NCBI GenBank assembly: GCA_035687895.1
Contig: DASRUE010000142.1
Location: forward strand, 1-5,105
From: JAERML01 sp035687895
Lineage (GTDB): Bacteria > Bacteroidota > Ignavibacteria > UBA10030 > UBA6906
Length of the DNA stretch: 5,105 nt
Direction of reading: 5' to 3'
Shown here in pieces: positions 1-5,105 of this stretch. The first letter of the stretch is position 1, and each line of letters opens with the position of its first letter. A program made the position numbers and the translations under genes. A model generated the notes under the pieces. That model saw only the letters and a program-made list of their open reading frames with translations. It was not told where the DNA came from and ran no database searches.

Positions 1-801
1 AGGTGCGAGAGGATATTGGATCGCCTTCTGATCGAACCCGAGACTTGCCGCGATCATTTCCAATCCATCCGGCCATTCGGATGCAAAGGGAGAGACAAAG
101 AGAACAAGCCCGAGTGCAATGACAACGCCGTAGGCAACAACTGTCCCGTGGCCAGGCACCCGAACATCGTCCGATGTTGAGGCCAGCAATTCTGGCCGGG
201 CCTGTCGGATGGCTGCCACAACCATGCACGTAATCAATGCTTCGCCCACACCGATCAGGGCGTGTATTCCCGCCATGGCCGGGAATACAGTCTGCCTCGG
301 AGCAGTACCTGACCATGCAAGCTCGCCGGCGCAGCAGAGCGATGCAAGCACTACACTGCACCACGACGCAACTGCCACCGCTATCATTCTCCCCCGTTCC
401 CCACTGACAAGGCGATGGATGGTATGGTAGAGAACGCTCCCACTGACCGACCCGACAATGGCCATGTTGAAAATGTTCGCCCCTAATGCGAGGACCCCGC
501 CGTCGGCGAAGAGAAAGCACTGAACCACCAGCACAGAAGTCATGACGATAATGGCAGGACCCGTACCCAACAGAACCGTGGCGAGAACCGCGCCCATCAA
601 ATGGCCCGACGTTCCTCCGGCAACCGGGAAGTTCAACATCTGTGCAGCGAAGACGAACGCGGCGGCAACACCGAGCAAGGGGATTCGTTGCGGTTGGATG
701 TGAGTCTTCGTTTGGCGCCATGCAGCAGTAACGCCAACGAGTGAAAGGGTTGTCGTTGCTACAATCGTTTTTGAGTCAAGAAATCCGTCAGGGACATGCA
801 T
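1..801 (-). CDS. cbiM: Co2+/Ni2+ ECF transporter substrate-capture protein CbiM/NikM, with C-terminal PDGLE segment (partial, 3' end outside window)
   Basis: Membrane S-component of an energy-coupling-factor transporter that captures Co2+ or Ni2+ and passes it inward with CbiQ/CbiO-type partners. I read 267 codons with no stop before the window edge. The protein begins MHVPDGFL; in this family the free N-terminus and His2 are metal ligands, so the N-terminus is functionally fixed. His67 in the GGTSGH motif (62-67) matches the third known ligand. FNMAIVGSVSG (111-121) and HALIGVGEALIT (180-191) are further family motifs. Several hydrophobic helices cover about 13-29, 40-58, 68-98, 101-127, 138-158, 173-198 and 219-239. 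After the last comes SEWPDGLEMIAASLGF, a PDGLE-domain (CbiN-like) signature, so this is a CbiM-PDGLE fusion. The rest of that domain is probably beyond the edge. ATG at 801 is the first start after an in-frame TGA about 45 nt upstream, and no Shine-Dalgarno sequence is visible. Cobalt versus nickel cannot be decided from this part; partner genes should lie to the left. Confidence 0.9.
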   Translation of the reverse strand, partial: MHVPDGFLDSKTIVATTTLSLVGVTAAWRQTKTHIQPQRIPLLGVAAAFVFAAQMLNFPVAGGTSGHLMGAVLATVLLGTGPAIIVMTSVLVVQCFLFADGGVLALGANIFNMAIVGSVSGSVLYHTIHRLVSGERGRMIAVAVASWCSVVLASLCCAGELAWSGTAPRQTVFPAMAGIHALIGVGEALITCMVVAAIRQARPELLASTSDDVRVPGHGTVVAYGVVIALGLVLFVSPFASEWPDGLEMIAASLGFDQKAIQYPLAP

Positions 802-812
802 AGAGAGTAGAA

Positions 813-830
813 ATGATTCTCGATCTTCAT
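813..830 (-). promoter_or_regulatory. Imperfect palindrome just upstream of cbiM, possible operator
   Basis: An 18-bp dyad, ATGA-N3-TCGA-N3-TCAT, ends 11 bp before the cbiM start codon, where a bound repressor could block transcription or translation. Metal-uptake genes of this family are commonly under metal-sensing repressors such as NikR or Fur-type proteins. The half-site spacing does not match the NikR site (GTATGA-N16-TCATAC), and the match to a Fur box is poor. A short dyad of this kind can occur by chance, so this is only a candidate. Confidence 0.25.
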
Positions 831-858
831 CTTTGCCTGTATTTCAAAAGTGGATCCT

Positions 859-885
859 CTCGTGTGCACCAATCGCACACACGAG
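859..885. repeat. Inverted repeat in the cbiM leader / katG downstream region
   Basis: CTCGTGTG (859-866) pairs perfectly with CACACGAG (878-885) around an 11-nt loop. Shifting the register gives GTGTGC/GCACAC (862-867/875-880) with a 7-nt loop. There is no T-tract on either side in the right orientation, so it is not itself a typical terminator. It lies between the katG terminator and cbiM, about 58 nt before the cbiM start. It could be an operator dyad, an mRNA leader hairpin, or extra structure after the katG terminator; the sequence does not decide. Confidence 0.5.
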
Positions 886-919
886 AAAAAAGAGGTGGCG
901 CGTCTCCAGACCACCTCTT
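886..919 (-). terminator. Rho-independent terminator of katG
   Basis: Read on the minus strand, AAGAGGTGG (919-911) is followed by a 12-nt loop, then the perfect complement CCACCTCTT (898-890), running into six Ts in total (891-886). The 9-bp stem plus U-tract is a canonical intrinsic terminator. It begins 28 nt after the katG stop codon. It should separate katG from cbiM, so cbiM needs its own promoter in the remaining ~85 bp. Confidence 0.85.
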
Positions 920-947
920 CATACTGATAAAATAACCCGCTCTGAAA

Positions 948-3125
948 TCAGGCCAGGTCGAATCGGTCAAGGTTCATCACCTTGGTCCATGCCGCCACAA
1001 AGTCCCGAATGAACTTCTTTTCAGAATCCTCACATGCATAGACTTCAGCGAGGGCACGGAGCTCTGAGTTCGAACCGAAGATGAGATCGACCCGGGTACC
1101 GGTCCACTTGATTGCGCCTGTCGCACGATCGCGACCCTCAAACACGTCTTGCACCTCTGAAGCCGCGTTCCACTTCGTCCCAAAATCGAGCAGGTTCAAG
1201 AAGAAGTCGTTTGTGAGCGTCTCCGGATTCCTGGTGAAGACACCGTGCTGGGACCGATCAAAATTCGTGTTGAGGACACGCATGCCGCCAACGAGAACGG
1301 TCATCTCAGGGGCAGTCAGAGTCAACAGTTGCGCCTTGTCAACCAGCATGTCCTCGGCAGATGCAGTGTATTTGGCTTTCTTGTAATTGCGGAACCCATC
1401 TGCAGCCGGTTCGAGGACGGTAATGGAATCTATGTCGGTTTGCTTTTGCGAAGCATCAGCGCGACCGGGGGTGAAAGGCACGGTCACATTATGACCGGCA
1501 TTCTTTGCCGCCTTCTCAATGCCTGCACATCCGCCCAGGACGATCAAGTCGGCAAGCGAAACCTTCTTCCCGCCGGACTGAGCGCTGTTGAACTCTTTCT
1601 GAATGCCCTCAAGCGTCTTTAGCACTTTAGCCAGTTGGGTCGGGTTATTTACTTCCCAATCCTTCTGGGGGGCAAGGCGAATGCGCGCACCGTTAGCGCC
1701 ACCGCGTTTATCGGAACCGCGGAGGGTTGATGCCGACGCCCAGGCAGTGCTTACCAGTTGAGAAACAGACAGTCCCGAAGCGAGTATCTTGCGCTTTAGT
1801 GCTCCAATGTCCCTGTGGCCAATCAATTTATGTGTGACTGCCGGGATAGGGTCTTGCCAGATCAGTTCTTCAGCAGGCACCTCCGGACCGAGATAGCGCG
1901 CGCGTGGGCCCATATCGCGGTGCGTCAGTTTGAACCATGCCCGGGCGAACGCGTCCGCGAACTCATCCGGGTTTTCGTAGAAGCGTCTTGAAATTTTCTC
2001 ATAGGCAGGGTCTACTCTCAAAGCGAGGTCAGTCGTCAACATGAATGGCGCATGTTTCTTTGACGGGTCGTGCGCATCCGGCACTAAACCGGCACCAGCT
2101 CCACCTTTCGGTTTCCACTGATGCGCACCGGCCGGGCTCTTTGCCAGTTCCCATTCATAGCGGAACAAGTTCTCGAAGAAATTGTTGCTCCATTTCGTTG
2201 GCGTTGTGGTCCATGCGCCCTCGAGACCGCTGGTAATTGTATTACCTGCATTACCGCTGCCGAATGTATTTTTCCAGCCGAGGCCTTGTTCCTCAATGCC
2301 CGCAGCAGCCGGTTCCCGACCTACGTACTTGCCTGGGTCGGCTGCCCCATGGGTTTTGCCAAACGTGTGCCCACCGGCAATCAGTGCAACAGTCTCCTCG
2401 TCATTCATAGCCATGCGACGAAAGGTCTCACGAATGTCGCGGGCTGCCGCGAGCGGATCAGGATTTCGATTGGGACCTTCCGGGTTCACGTAGATGAGTC
2501 CCATCTGAACGGCAGCGAGAGGATTCTCCAGGTCGCGATCCCCGGAATAGCGCTTATCTCCCAACCACTCGGTTTCAGAACCCCAATAGGTGTCTTCCTC
2601 TGGCTCCCAAATATCTTCTCGACCTCCTGCGAAACCGAAGGTCTTGAAGCCCATGGATTCAAGGGCGCAATTGCCGGCGAGGATCATCAGGTCGGCCCAT
2701 GAAATTCTTCTGCCGTATTTCTTCTTGACCGGCCAGAGGAGCAAACGTGCCTTGTCGAGGTTGGCATTGTCCGGCCAACTGTTGAGGGGTGCAAAGCGCT
2801 GGGTGCCGGATCCTCCGCCGCCACGGCCGTCGTGGATGCGGTACGTGCCTGCGCTGTGCCACGCCATCCGAATGAAGAGCGGTCCATAATGACCATAATC
2901 GGCTGGCCACCAATCTTGAGACCTGGTCATCAGGTCGAAGATGTCTTTCTTCACGGCTTTCAAATCGAGCTTCCTGAACTCCTCAGCGTAATTGAATTTT
3001 TCTCCCATCGGATTGGACAGGGAAGAGTGTTGGCGGAGGATGTTCAGCTTCAATTGATTTGGCCACCAGTCGCGGTTTCTCATGCCACCGCCTCCTGATG
3101 TGCCTTGGGGAGTATTGTTTTCCAT
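948..3125 (-). CDS. katG: Bifunctional haem catalase-peroxidase KatG
   Basis: Destroys H2O2 by catalase and broad peroxidase activity with one haem b per subunit; a main defence against peroxide in the cytoplasm. The 725-aa length is usual for the family. The N-terminal haem domain carries the distal triad Arg86, Trp89 and His90 in FIRMAWHSAGTYR. The residues of the Met-Tyr-Trp adduct needed for catalase activity are all present: Trp89, Tyr212 (LIYVNPEG) and Met238 (RRMAMND). The proximal haem ligand is His253 (GGHTFGKTHGA), with Trp305 and Asp366 completing the proximal network. Arg403 in HRDMGP fits the mobile arginine switch by spacing. The C-terminal half (from about 430) is the haem-less duplicated domain, ending in FDLA. 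ATG at 3125 has AAAGG 9 nt upstream and gives the usual Gly-rich lead into RDWWPNQL. An internal ATG (codon 15) has a better AGGAGG. No signal peptide is seen. It has its own promoter and terminator, so it is monocistronic. The function call is secure. Confidence 0.98.
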   Translation of the reverse strand: MENNTPQGTSGGGGMRNRDWWPNQLKLNILRQHSSLSNPMGEKFNYAEEFRKLDLKAVKKDIFDLMTRSQDWWPADYGHYGPLFIRMAWHSAGTYRIHDGRGGGGSGTQRFAPLNSWPDNANLDKARLLLWPVKKKYGRRISWADLMILAGNCALESMGFKTFGFAGGREDIWEPEEDTYWGSETEWLGDKRYSGDRDLENPLAAVQMGLIYVNPEGPNRNPDPLAAARDIRETFRRMAMNDEETVALIAGGHTFGKTHGAADPGKYVGREPAAAGIEEQGLGWKNTFGSGNAGNTITSGLEGAWTTTPTKWSNNFFENLFRYEWELAKSPAGAHQWKPKGGAGAGLVPDAHDPSKKHAPFMLTTDLALRVDPAYEKISRRFYENPDEFADAFARAWFKLTHRDMGPRARYLGPEVPAEELIWQDPIPAVTHKLIGHRDIGALKRKILASGLSVSQLVSTAWASASTLRGSDKRGGANGARIRLAPQKDWEVNNPTQLAKVLKTLEGIQKEFNSAQSGGKKVSLADLIVLGGCAGIEKAAKNAGHNVTVPFTPGRADASQKQTDIDSITVLEPAADGFRNYKKAKYTASAEDMLVDKAQLLTLTAPEMTVLVGGMRVLNTNFDRSQHGVFTRNPETLTNDFFLNLLDFGTKWNAASEVQDVFEGRDRATGAIKWTGTRVDLIFGSNSELRALAEVYACEDSEKKFIRDFVAAWTKVMNLDRFDLA

Positions 3126-3156
3126 GGTGTTTTGCCTTTATTGGTTGGTCCAAAGT

Positions 3157-3186
3157 CAAATATACACAAATGTGGTTGAGTTTCAA
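3157..3186 (-). promoter_or_regulatory. katG promoter, Bacteroidota-type
   Basis: On the minus strand TTG (3186-3184) is followed by exactly 19 nt and then TATATTTG (3164-3157), matching the Bacteroidota -33/-7 pattern (TTTG, N19, TAnnTTTG) except for the first T of the -33 box. It also reads as a sigma70-like TTGAAA-N16-TATATT. The -7 box ends 31 nt before the katG ATG, leaving a short leader. The spacer holds an imperfect dyad, CACA-TT-TGTG. No PerR or OxyR site is clear. The -33 element lies within the edge of the catalase remnant that is read on the plus strand. Confidence 0.65.
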
Positions 3187-3419
3187 GGGATCGGAGCAAC
3201 GGGATTGTGTCCGACCAGAGGGAAGTGCATGGGCGGAATGATCTCAGCGGTCAATCCCGGAAATGCCTGTCGACGTCCGCTGATGCGAAACGTGCCGAAA
3301 TCATCAATCGCCAGTTGTGTCACTTCTACCGTGCGGATAAGGAGTTGGGAACCCGCATTGCAGCCGGCCTTGGTGTAAAGATCGAAATGCCTACTACAGC
3401 GGCGCACGCAACGGTGTAG
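3180..3419 (+). pseudogene. C-terminal remnant of a monofunctional haem catalase (KatA/KatE type)
   Basis: The open frame after a TGA at 3177 ends at TAG 3417-3419. Read from a GTG at 3207 it gives 70 aa. Residues 35-52 (RQLCHFYRADKELGTRIA) followed by AGLGVKI closely resemble the last helices of small-subunit monofunctional catalases, whose typical ending is R-Q-x-x-H-F-Y-[KR]-A-D-x-[ED]-[YL]-G-x-R-[VI]-A-x-[AG]-L-G. The upstream SDQRE...NDLSG, in the same frame, fits the usual LMSDxER...NxxG stretch, less well. Everything before that is missing: the distal His, haem-ligand Tyr and barrel of a ~480-residue enzyme. The alignable part stops where the divergent katG promoter begins. I judge it a deletion or replacement remnant without catalytic function. 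A short expressed ORF cannot be excluded, since GGAG lies 10 nt before the GTG. The family assignment rests on remembered family patterns, not a search. Confidence 0.72.
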
Positions 3420-3440
3420 CAGAATCGGGATAGCACTGCC

Positions 3441-3477
3441 AAACAGGGAGGCACACCACCTCCCTGTTTTGTTTGTT
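3441..3477 (+). terminator. Strong Rho-independent terminator after the catalase remnant
   Basis: AAACAGGGAGG (3441-3451), loop CACACCA, then CCTCCCTGTTT (3459-3469): a perfect 11-bp stem followed by a T-rich tract (TTTTGTTTGTT). It sits 21 nt after the remnant's TAG, as expected for the original catalase terminator that survived with the 3' end. On the minus strand the stem is followed by TTTGG, so reverse termination would be weaker. Confidence 0.88.
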
Positions 3478-3923
3478 AGAAGACCAACGCTGTAGGGTCA
3501 CGGTCATGCTGTATTTTTTTTCGATTCAGATTCTGTCGCACTACCTGCCTCCAGCCTGCTTGTAATGAACAACTGATACTTTTGATTTGTTGATGATATT
3601 TGGATTGCACTCTGACGAATAGAAACTGGCGAGGGGACACCATTCTTGGATTAATGATACTCAATCCATACAGACTCTGGGGAGGTTTGAAGTTCAGATT
3701 CCGTCTTTTGGTAGTGTCCCATTTTGGAATCAGCGATCGAATGCGTGTGATGATAATTCCTGTGAACTCTCCCCTTTCTCAGGTCAACTGTGGCTCCCCT
3801 CCCTTGCCATGGGAGGGGGAAAAAGCACTACCAGAGGAGGGGGAGAGTTTGAATGGCATGGGGCGAGCTATTCGATTTGAATGTCGGAGAGCCAAGCTGA
3901 GACACCATCCGTCTTTTGTTGGG
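3478..3923. other. Gene-free stretch between the catalase remnant and the mqnE promoter
   Basis: No credible gene in any frame. The longest open frame starts at 3600 on the plus strand and runs through the palindrome and the mqnE promoter into mqnE in another frame; its translation has no recognisable motif. Contents seen: an 8-T run (3514-3521) without a stem; a near-repeat of TTCAGATTCTGTC (3525-3537) at 3693-3705 with one mismatch; GGGACAC (3634-3640) with its complement GTGTCCC at 3714-3720; and the 85-bp palindrome described separately. No tRNA, riboswitch or CRISPR structure was recognised. Confidence 0.6.
3765..3849. repeat. 85-bp nested palindromic element (candidate dispersed repeat)
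   Basis: The outer arms 3765-3783 and 3831-3849 are inverted repeats matching at 16 of 19 positions. The outermost 10 bp (AACTCTCCCC/GGGGAGAGTT) are perfect, and two of the three mismatches become G-U pairs in plus-strand RNA. Inside lies a second hairpin, CCCCTCCC (3796-3803) and GGGAGGGG (3811-3818) with loop TTGCCAT. Short C/G-rich palindromes of this style occur as many-copy intergenic repeats in various bacterial genomes. No target-site duplication is evident at the edges. Copy number cannot be judged from one window. It has an A5 run but no T-tract after the stems, so it is not a standard plus-strand terminator. Confidence 0.6.
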
Positions 3924-3954
3924 TTGCGACAACGTTCAAATGTGCGTATATTTG
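3924..3954 (+). promoter_or_regulatory. mqnE promoter, Bacteroidota-type
   Basis: TTG (3924-3926) is followed by 20 nt and then TATATTTG (3947-3954), an exact TAnnTTTG -7 box; it also reads as sigma70-like TTGCGA-N17-TATATT. The box ends 39 nt before the chosen mqnE ATG. The same octamer is found in front of katG, which supports both calls. Confidence 0.6.
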
Positions 3955-3993
3955 ATGAGATTTTCGACTCCCAGATTCCTCACAAAACGTTAT

Positions 3994-5105
3994 ATGACTT
4001 CCAACATTCATTTTCGAGACCATTCACTCACCCCAGTCTGGTCCAAAGTTCAGAGCGGTGAACGACTGACGCTGGAAGACGGACTGACGATGTACAAGAC
4101 ACCCGATCTTCTCTCCCTTGGCAAGATGGCCCACTGCGTCCAGCAACAAAAAAGCGGTGATGCCGTGTACTTCGTCCTCAACCAGAAGATCGAACACACC
4201 AACATCTGTGTCCTCTCGTGCAAGTTCTGTGACTTTGCAACCAAGAAGGGTCGTCCGAATGCATACGAAATGACGACGGAAGAGATTCTCGGTAAACTTA
4301 CGCCGCACATTCATGAAGTGCATATCACCGGCGGTATGCCGGCCGACTGGCCGTGGGAGAGGTACCTCGACATCGTCCGCTCGATCCATGAGAAGTATCC
4401 CAATGTGGACGTGAAGGCTTTCACGGCCGTTGAGATCGATTTCTTCCACAAGAAGTTCAAATTGTCGATTGAAGAAGTGTTGAGGCAATTGCAAGGCGCC
4501 GGGCTGCGCACCATGCCTGGTGGCGGCGCTGAAGTATTCTCAGAACGGGTCCGTAAACATCTCTTTCCACAGAAGATCGGCGCAAAGGGATGGTTCGAAG
4601 TTCACAAGACAGCCCACAAGCTCGGCATTCCCACGAACAGCACGCTACTCTATGGCCACATCGAGACACTGGAGGAGCGACTGGTGCATATGATCAAGTT
4701 GCGTGAAGCGCAGGATGAAACGGGGGGCTTCCTGACCTTCATCCCGCTGGCGTTCCAACCCGGCGACACAGGCATCAAGCCGAAGAACCAATTCACTTCG
4801 GCCATCGATGACTTGAAGACGATTGCCATCTCCCGTCTCATGCTCGACAACTTTCCACACATCAAGGCCTACTGGGTGATGTTGACCGAGGAAGTTGCTG
4901 CGATGGCATTGAACTTTGGCGCAGATGACATGGATGGTACGGTCGGTGGTGAAAAGATTGCCCACGATGCCGGCGCAATAGCCCCGATGCAGCTAGCGAA
5001 AGACCAGATCATCCGAATCATCAAGGATGCGGGGAAGATTCCGGTGGAAAGGGACGTGTATTACAATCCGCTGCACCTGTACACCGACAACGTTATTGGG
5101 AAGAT
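3994..5105 (+). CDS. mqnE: Aminofutalosine synthase MqnE, radical SAM (partial, 3' end outside window)
   Basis: Radical SAM enzyme of the futalosine pathway to menaquinone. It joins the adenosyl radical of SAM to 3-[(1-carboxyvinyl)oxy]benzoate, giving 6-amino-6-deoxyfutalosine. I read 370 codons without a stop, close to the usual full length. Cys72, Cys76 and Cys79 (CVLSCKFC, CX3CX2C) bind the 4Fe-4S cluster. Features that point to MqnE rather than the related MqnC are LTLEDGLTMYKTPDLLSLG (25-43), KAFTAVEI (141-148; MqnC has an HGFSPPEI-like stretch), MPGGGAEVFSERVR (174-187) and FIPLAFQPGDT (249-259). The GG motif reads ITGGMPADWPW where many homologues have GGLHP. The start MTSNIHFRDHSLTPVW matches the usual family N-terminus. 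The in-frame ATG at 3955 adjoins the promoter's -7 box, so it is unlikely. No Shine-Dalgarno sequence is visible. It is transcribed away from katG; other mqn genes may follow to the right. Confidence 0.95.
   Translation, partial: MTSNIHFRDHSLTPVWSKVQSGERLTLEDGLTMYKTPDLLSLGKMAHCVQQQKSGDAVYFVLNQKIEHTNICVLSCKFCDFATKKGRPNAYEMTTEEILGKLTPHIHEVHITGGMPADWPWERYLDIVRSIHEKYPNVDVKAFTAVEIDFFHKKFKLSIEEVLRQLQGAGLRTMPGGGAEVFSERVRKHLFPQKIGAKGWFEVHKTAHKLGIPTNSTLLYGHIETLEERLVHMIKLREAQDETGGFLTFIPLAFQPGDTGIKPKNQFTSAIDDLKTIAISRLMLDNFPHIKAYWVMLTEEVAAMALNFGADDMDGTVGGEKIAHDAGAIAPMQLAKDQIIRIIKDAGKIPVERDVYYNPLHLYTDNVIGK

Noticed and set aside
209..430. 73-codon open frame on the plus strand
   Set aside because: Antisense to the well-supported cbiM reading and without recognisable features.
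802..947. Cobalamin riboswitch before cbiM
   Set aside because: Only about 85 bp lie between the katG terminator and the start codon, and no B12-box-like sequence is seen.
2121..2702. 193-codon open frame on the plus strand
   Set aside because: Antisense shadow within katG; its length reflects the codon usage of the gene on the other strand.
3476..3664. 62-codon open frame on the minus strand
   Set aside because: No motif, no ribosome binding site or promoter, and it ends within the T-tract side of the terminator; taken as chance.
3525..3705. TTCAGATTC[TC]GTC repeated at 3525-3537 and 3693-3705
   Set aside because: Two copies of 13 bp with one mismatch are too little to call a repeat family or array.
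3634..3720. GGGACAC / GTGTCCC pair (3634-3640, 3714-3720) as ends of an insertion sequence
   Set aside because: Only 7 bp match and the flanking bases do not extend the repeat. The gap of 73 bp holds no transposase, and the TGT/ACA ends face the wrong way for an element lying between them.
3600..4061. 153-codon open frame on the plus strand
   Set aside because: It runs through the palindromic element and the mqnE promoter, then overlaps mqnE in another frame. Its translation has no family-like motif, and the Pro/Glu-rich part is simply the C/G-rich repeat translated.
4024..4494. 156-codon open frame on the minus strand
   Set aside because: Antisense shadow of mqnE, whose plus-strand reading carries the complete radical SAM signature.

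Overview
The window holds two partial genes at its edges, one complete gene, one gene remnant, and about 0.5 kb of gene-free DNA with a small palindromic element. From left to right: (1) a cbiM/nikM-type Co2+/Ni2+ ECF-transporter gene with a C-terminal PDGLE-type segment, on the minus strand, cut off by the left edge (801..1); (2) a 146-bp spacer with two inverted repeats, one of them a clear Rho-independent terminator for the next gene; (3) a complete katG (bifunctional catalase-peroxidase, 725 aa, minus strand, 3125..948) with all the family's catalytic residues; (4) next to the katG promoter and on the opposite strand, the last ~75 codons of what looks like a classical monofunctional haem catalase, followed by a strong terminator; (5) a gene-free stretch (3478-3923) with an 85-bp nested palindrome that looks like a dispersed repeat; (6) the start of mqnE (aminofutalosine synthase, plus strand, from 3994), which runs off the right edge with nearly its full length present.

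Organism: probably Bacteroidota or a relative in the FCB group. This is an inference. Both intact promoter regions (katG and mqnE) carry TATATTTG, which matches the Bacteroidota -7 consensus TAnnTTTG, with a TTG 19-20 nt upstream. The cbiM and mqnE starts have no visible Shine-Dalgarno sequence, and katG has only a modest one, which also suits that phylum. Base composition looks balanced, roughly 50% GC by eye. MqnE shows that menaquinone is made by the futalosine route, so menaquinone-based respiration is likely.

The genes do not form one operon. katG is closed off by its own terminator before cbiM, and mqnE is divergent from katG. The most informative feature is the oxidative-stress locus: an intact katG lies head to head against the 3' end of a different, non-homologous type of catalase gene. 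This looks like a scar of catalase replacement or deletion. I found no wholly new system. The points most worth following are the catalase scar, the 85-bp palindrome and the unexplained dyads in the cbiM leader.
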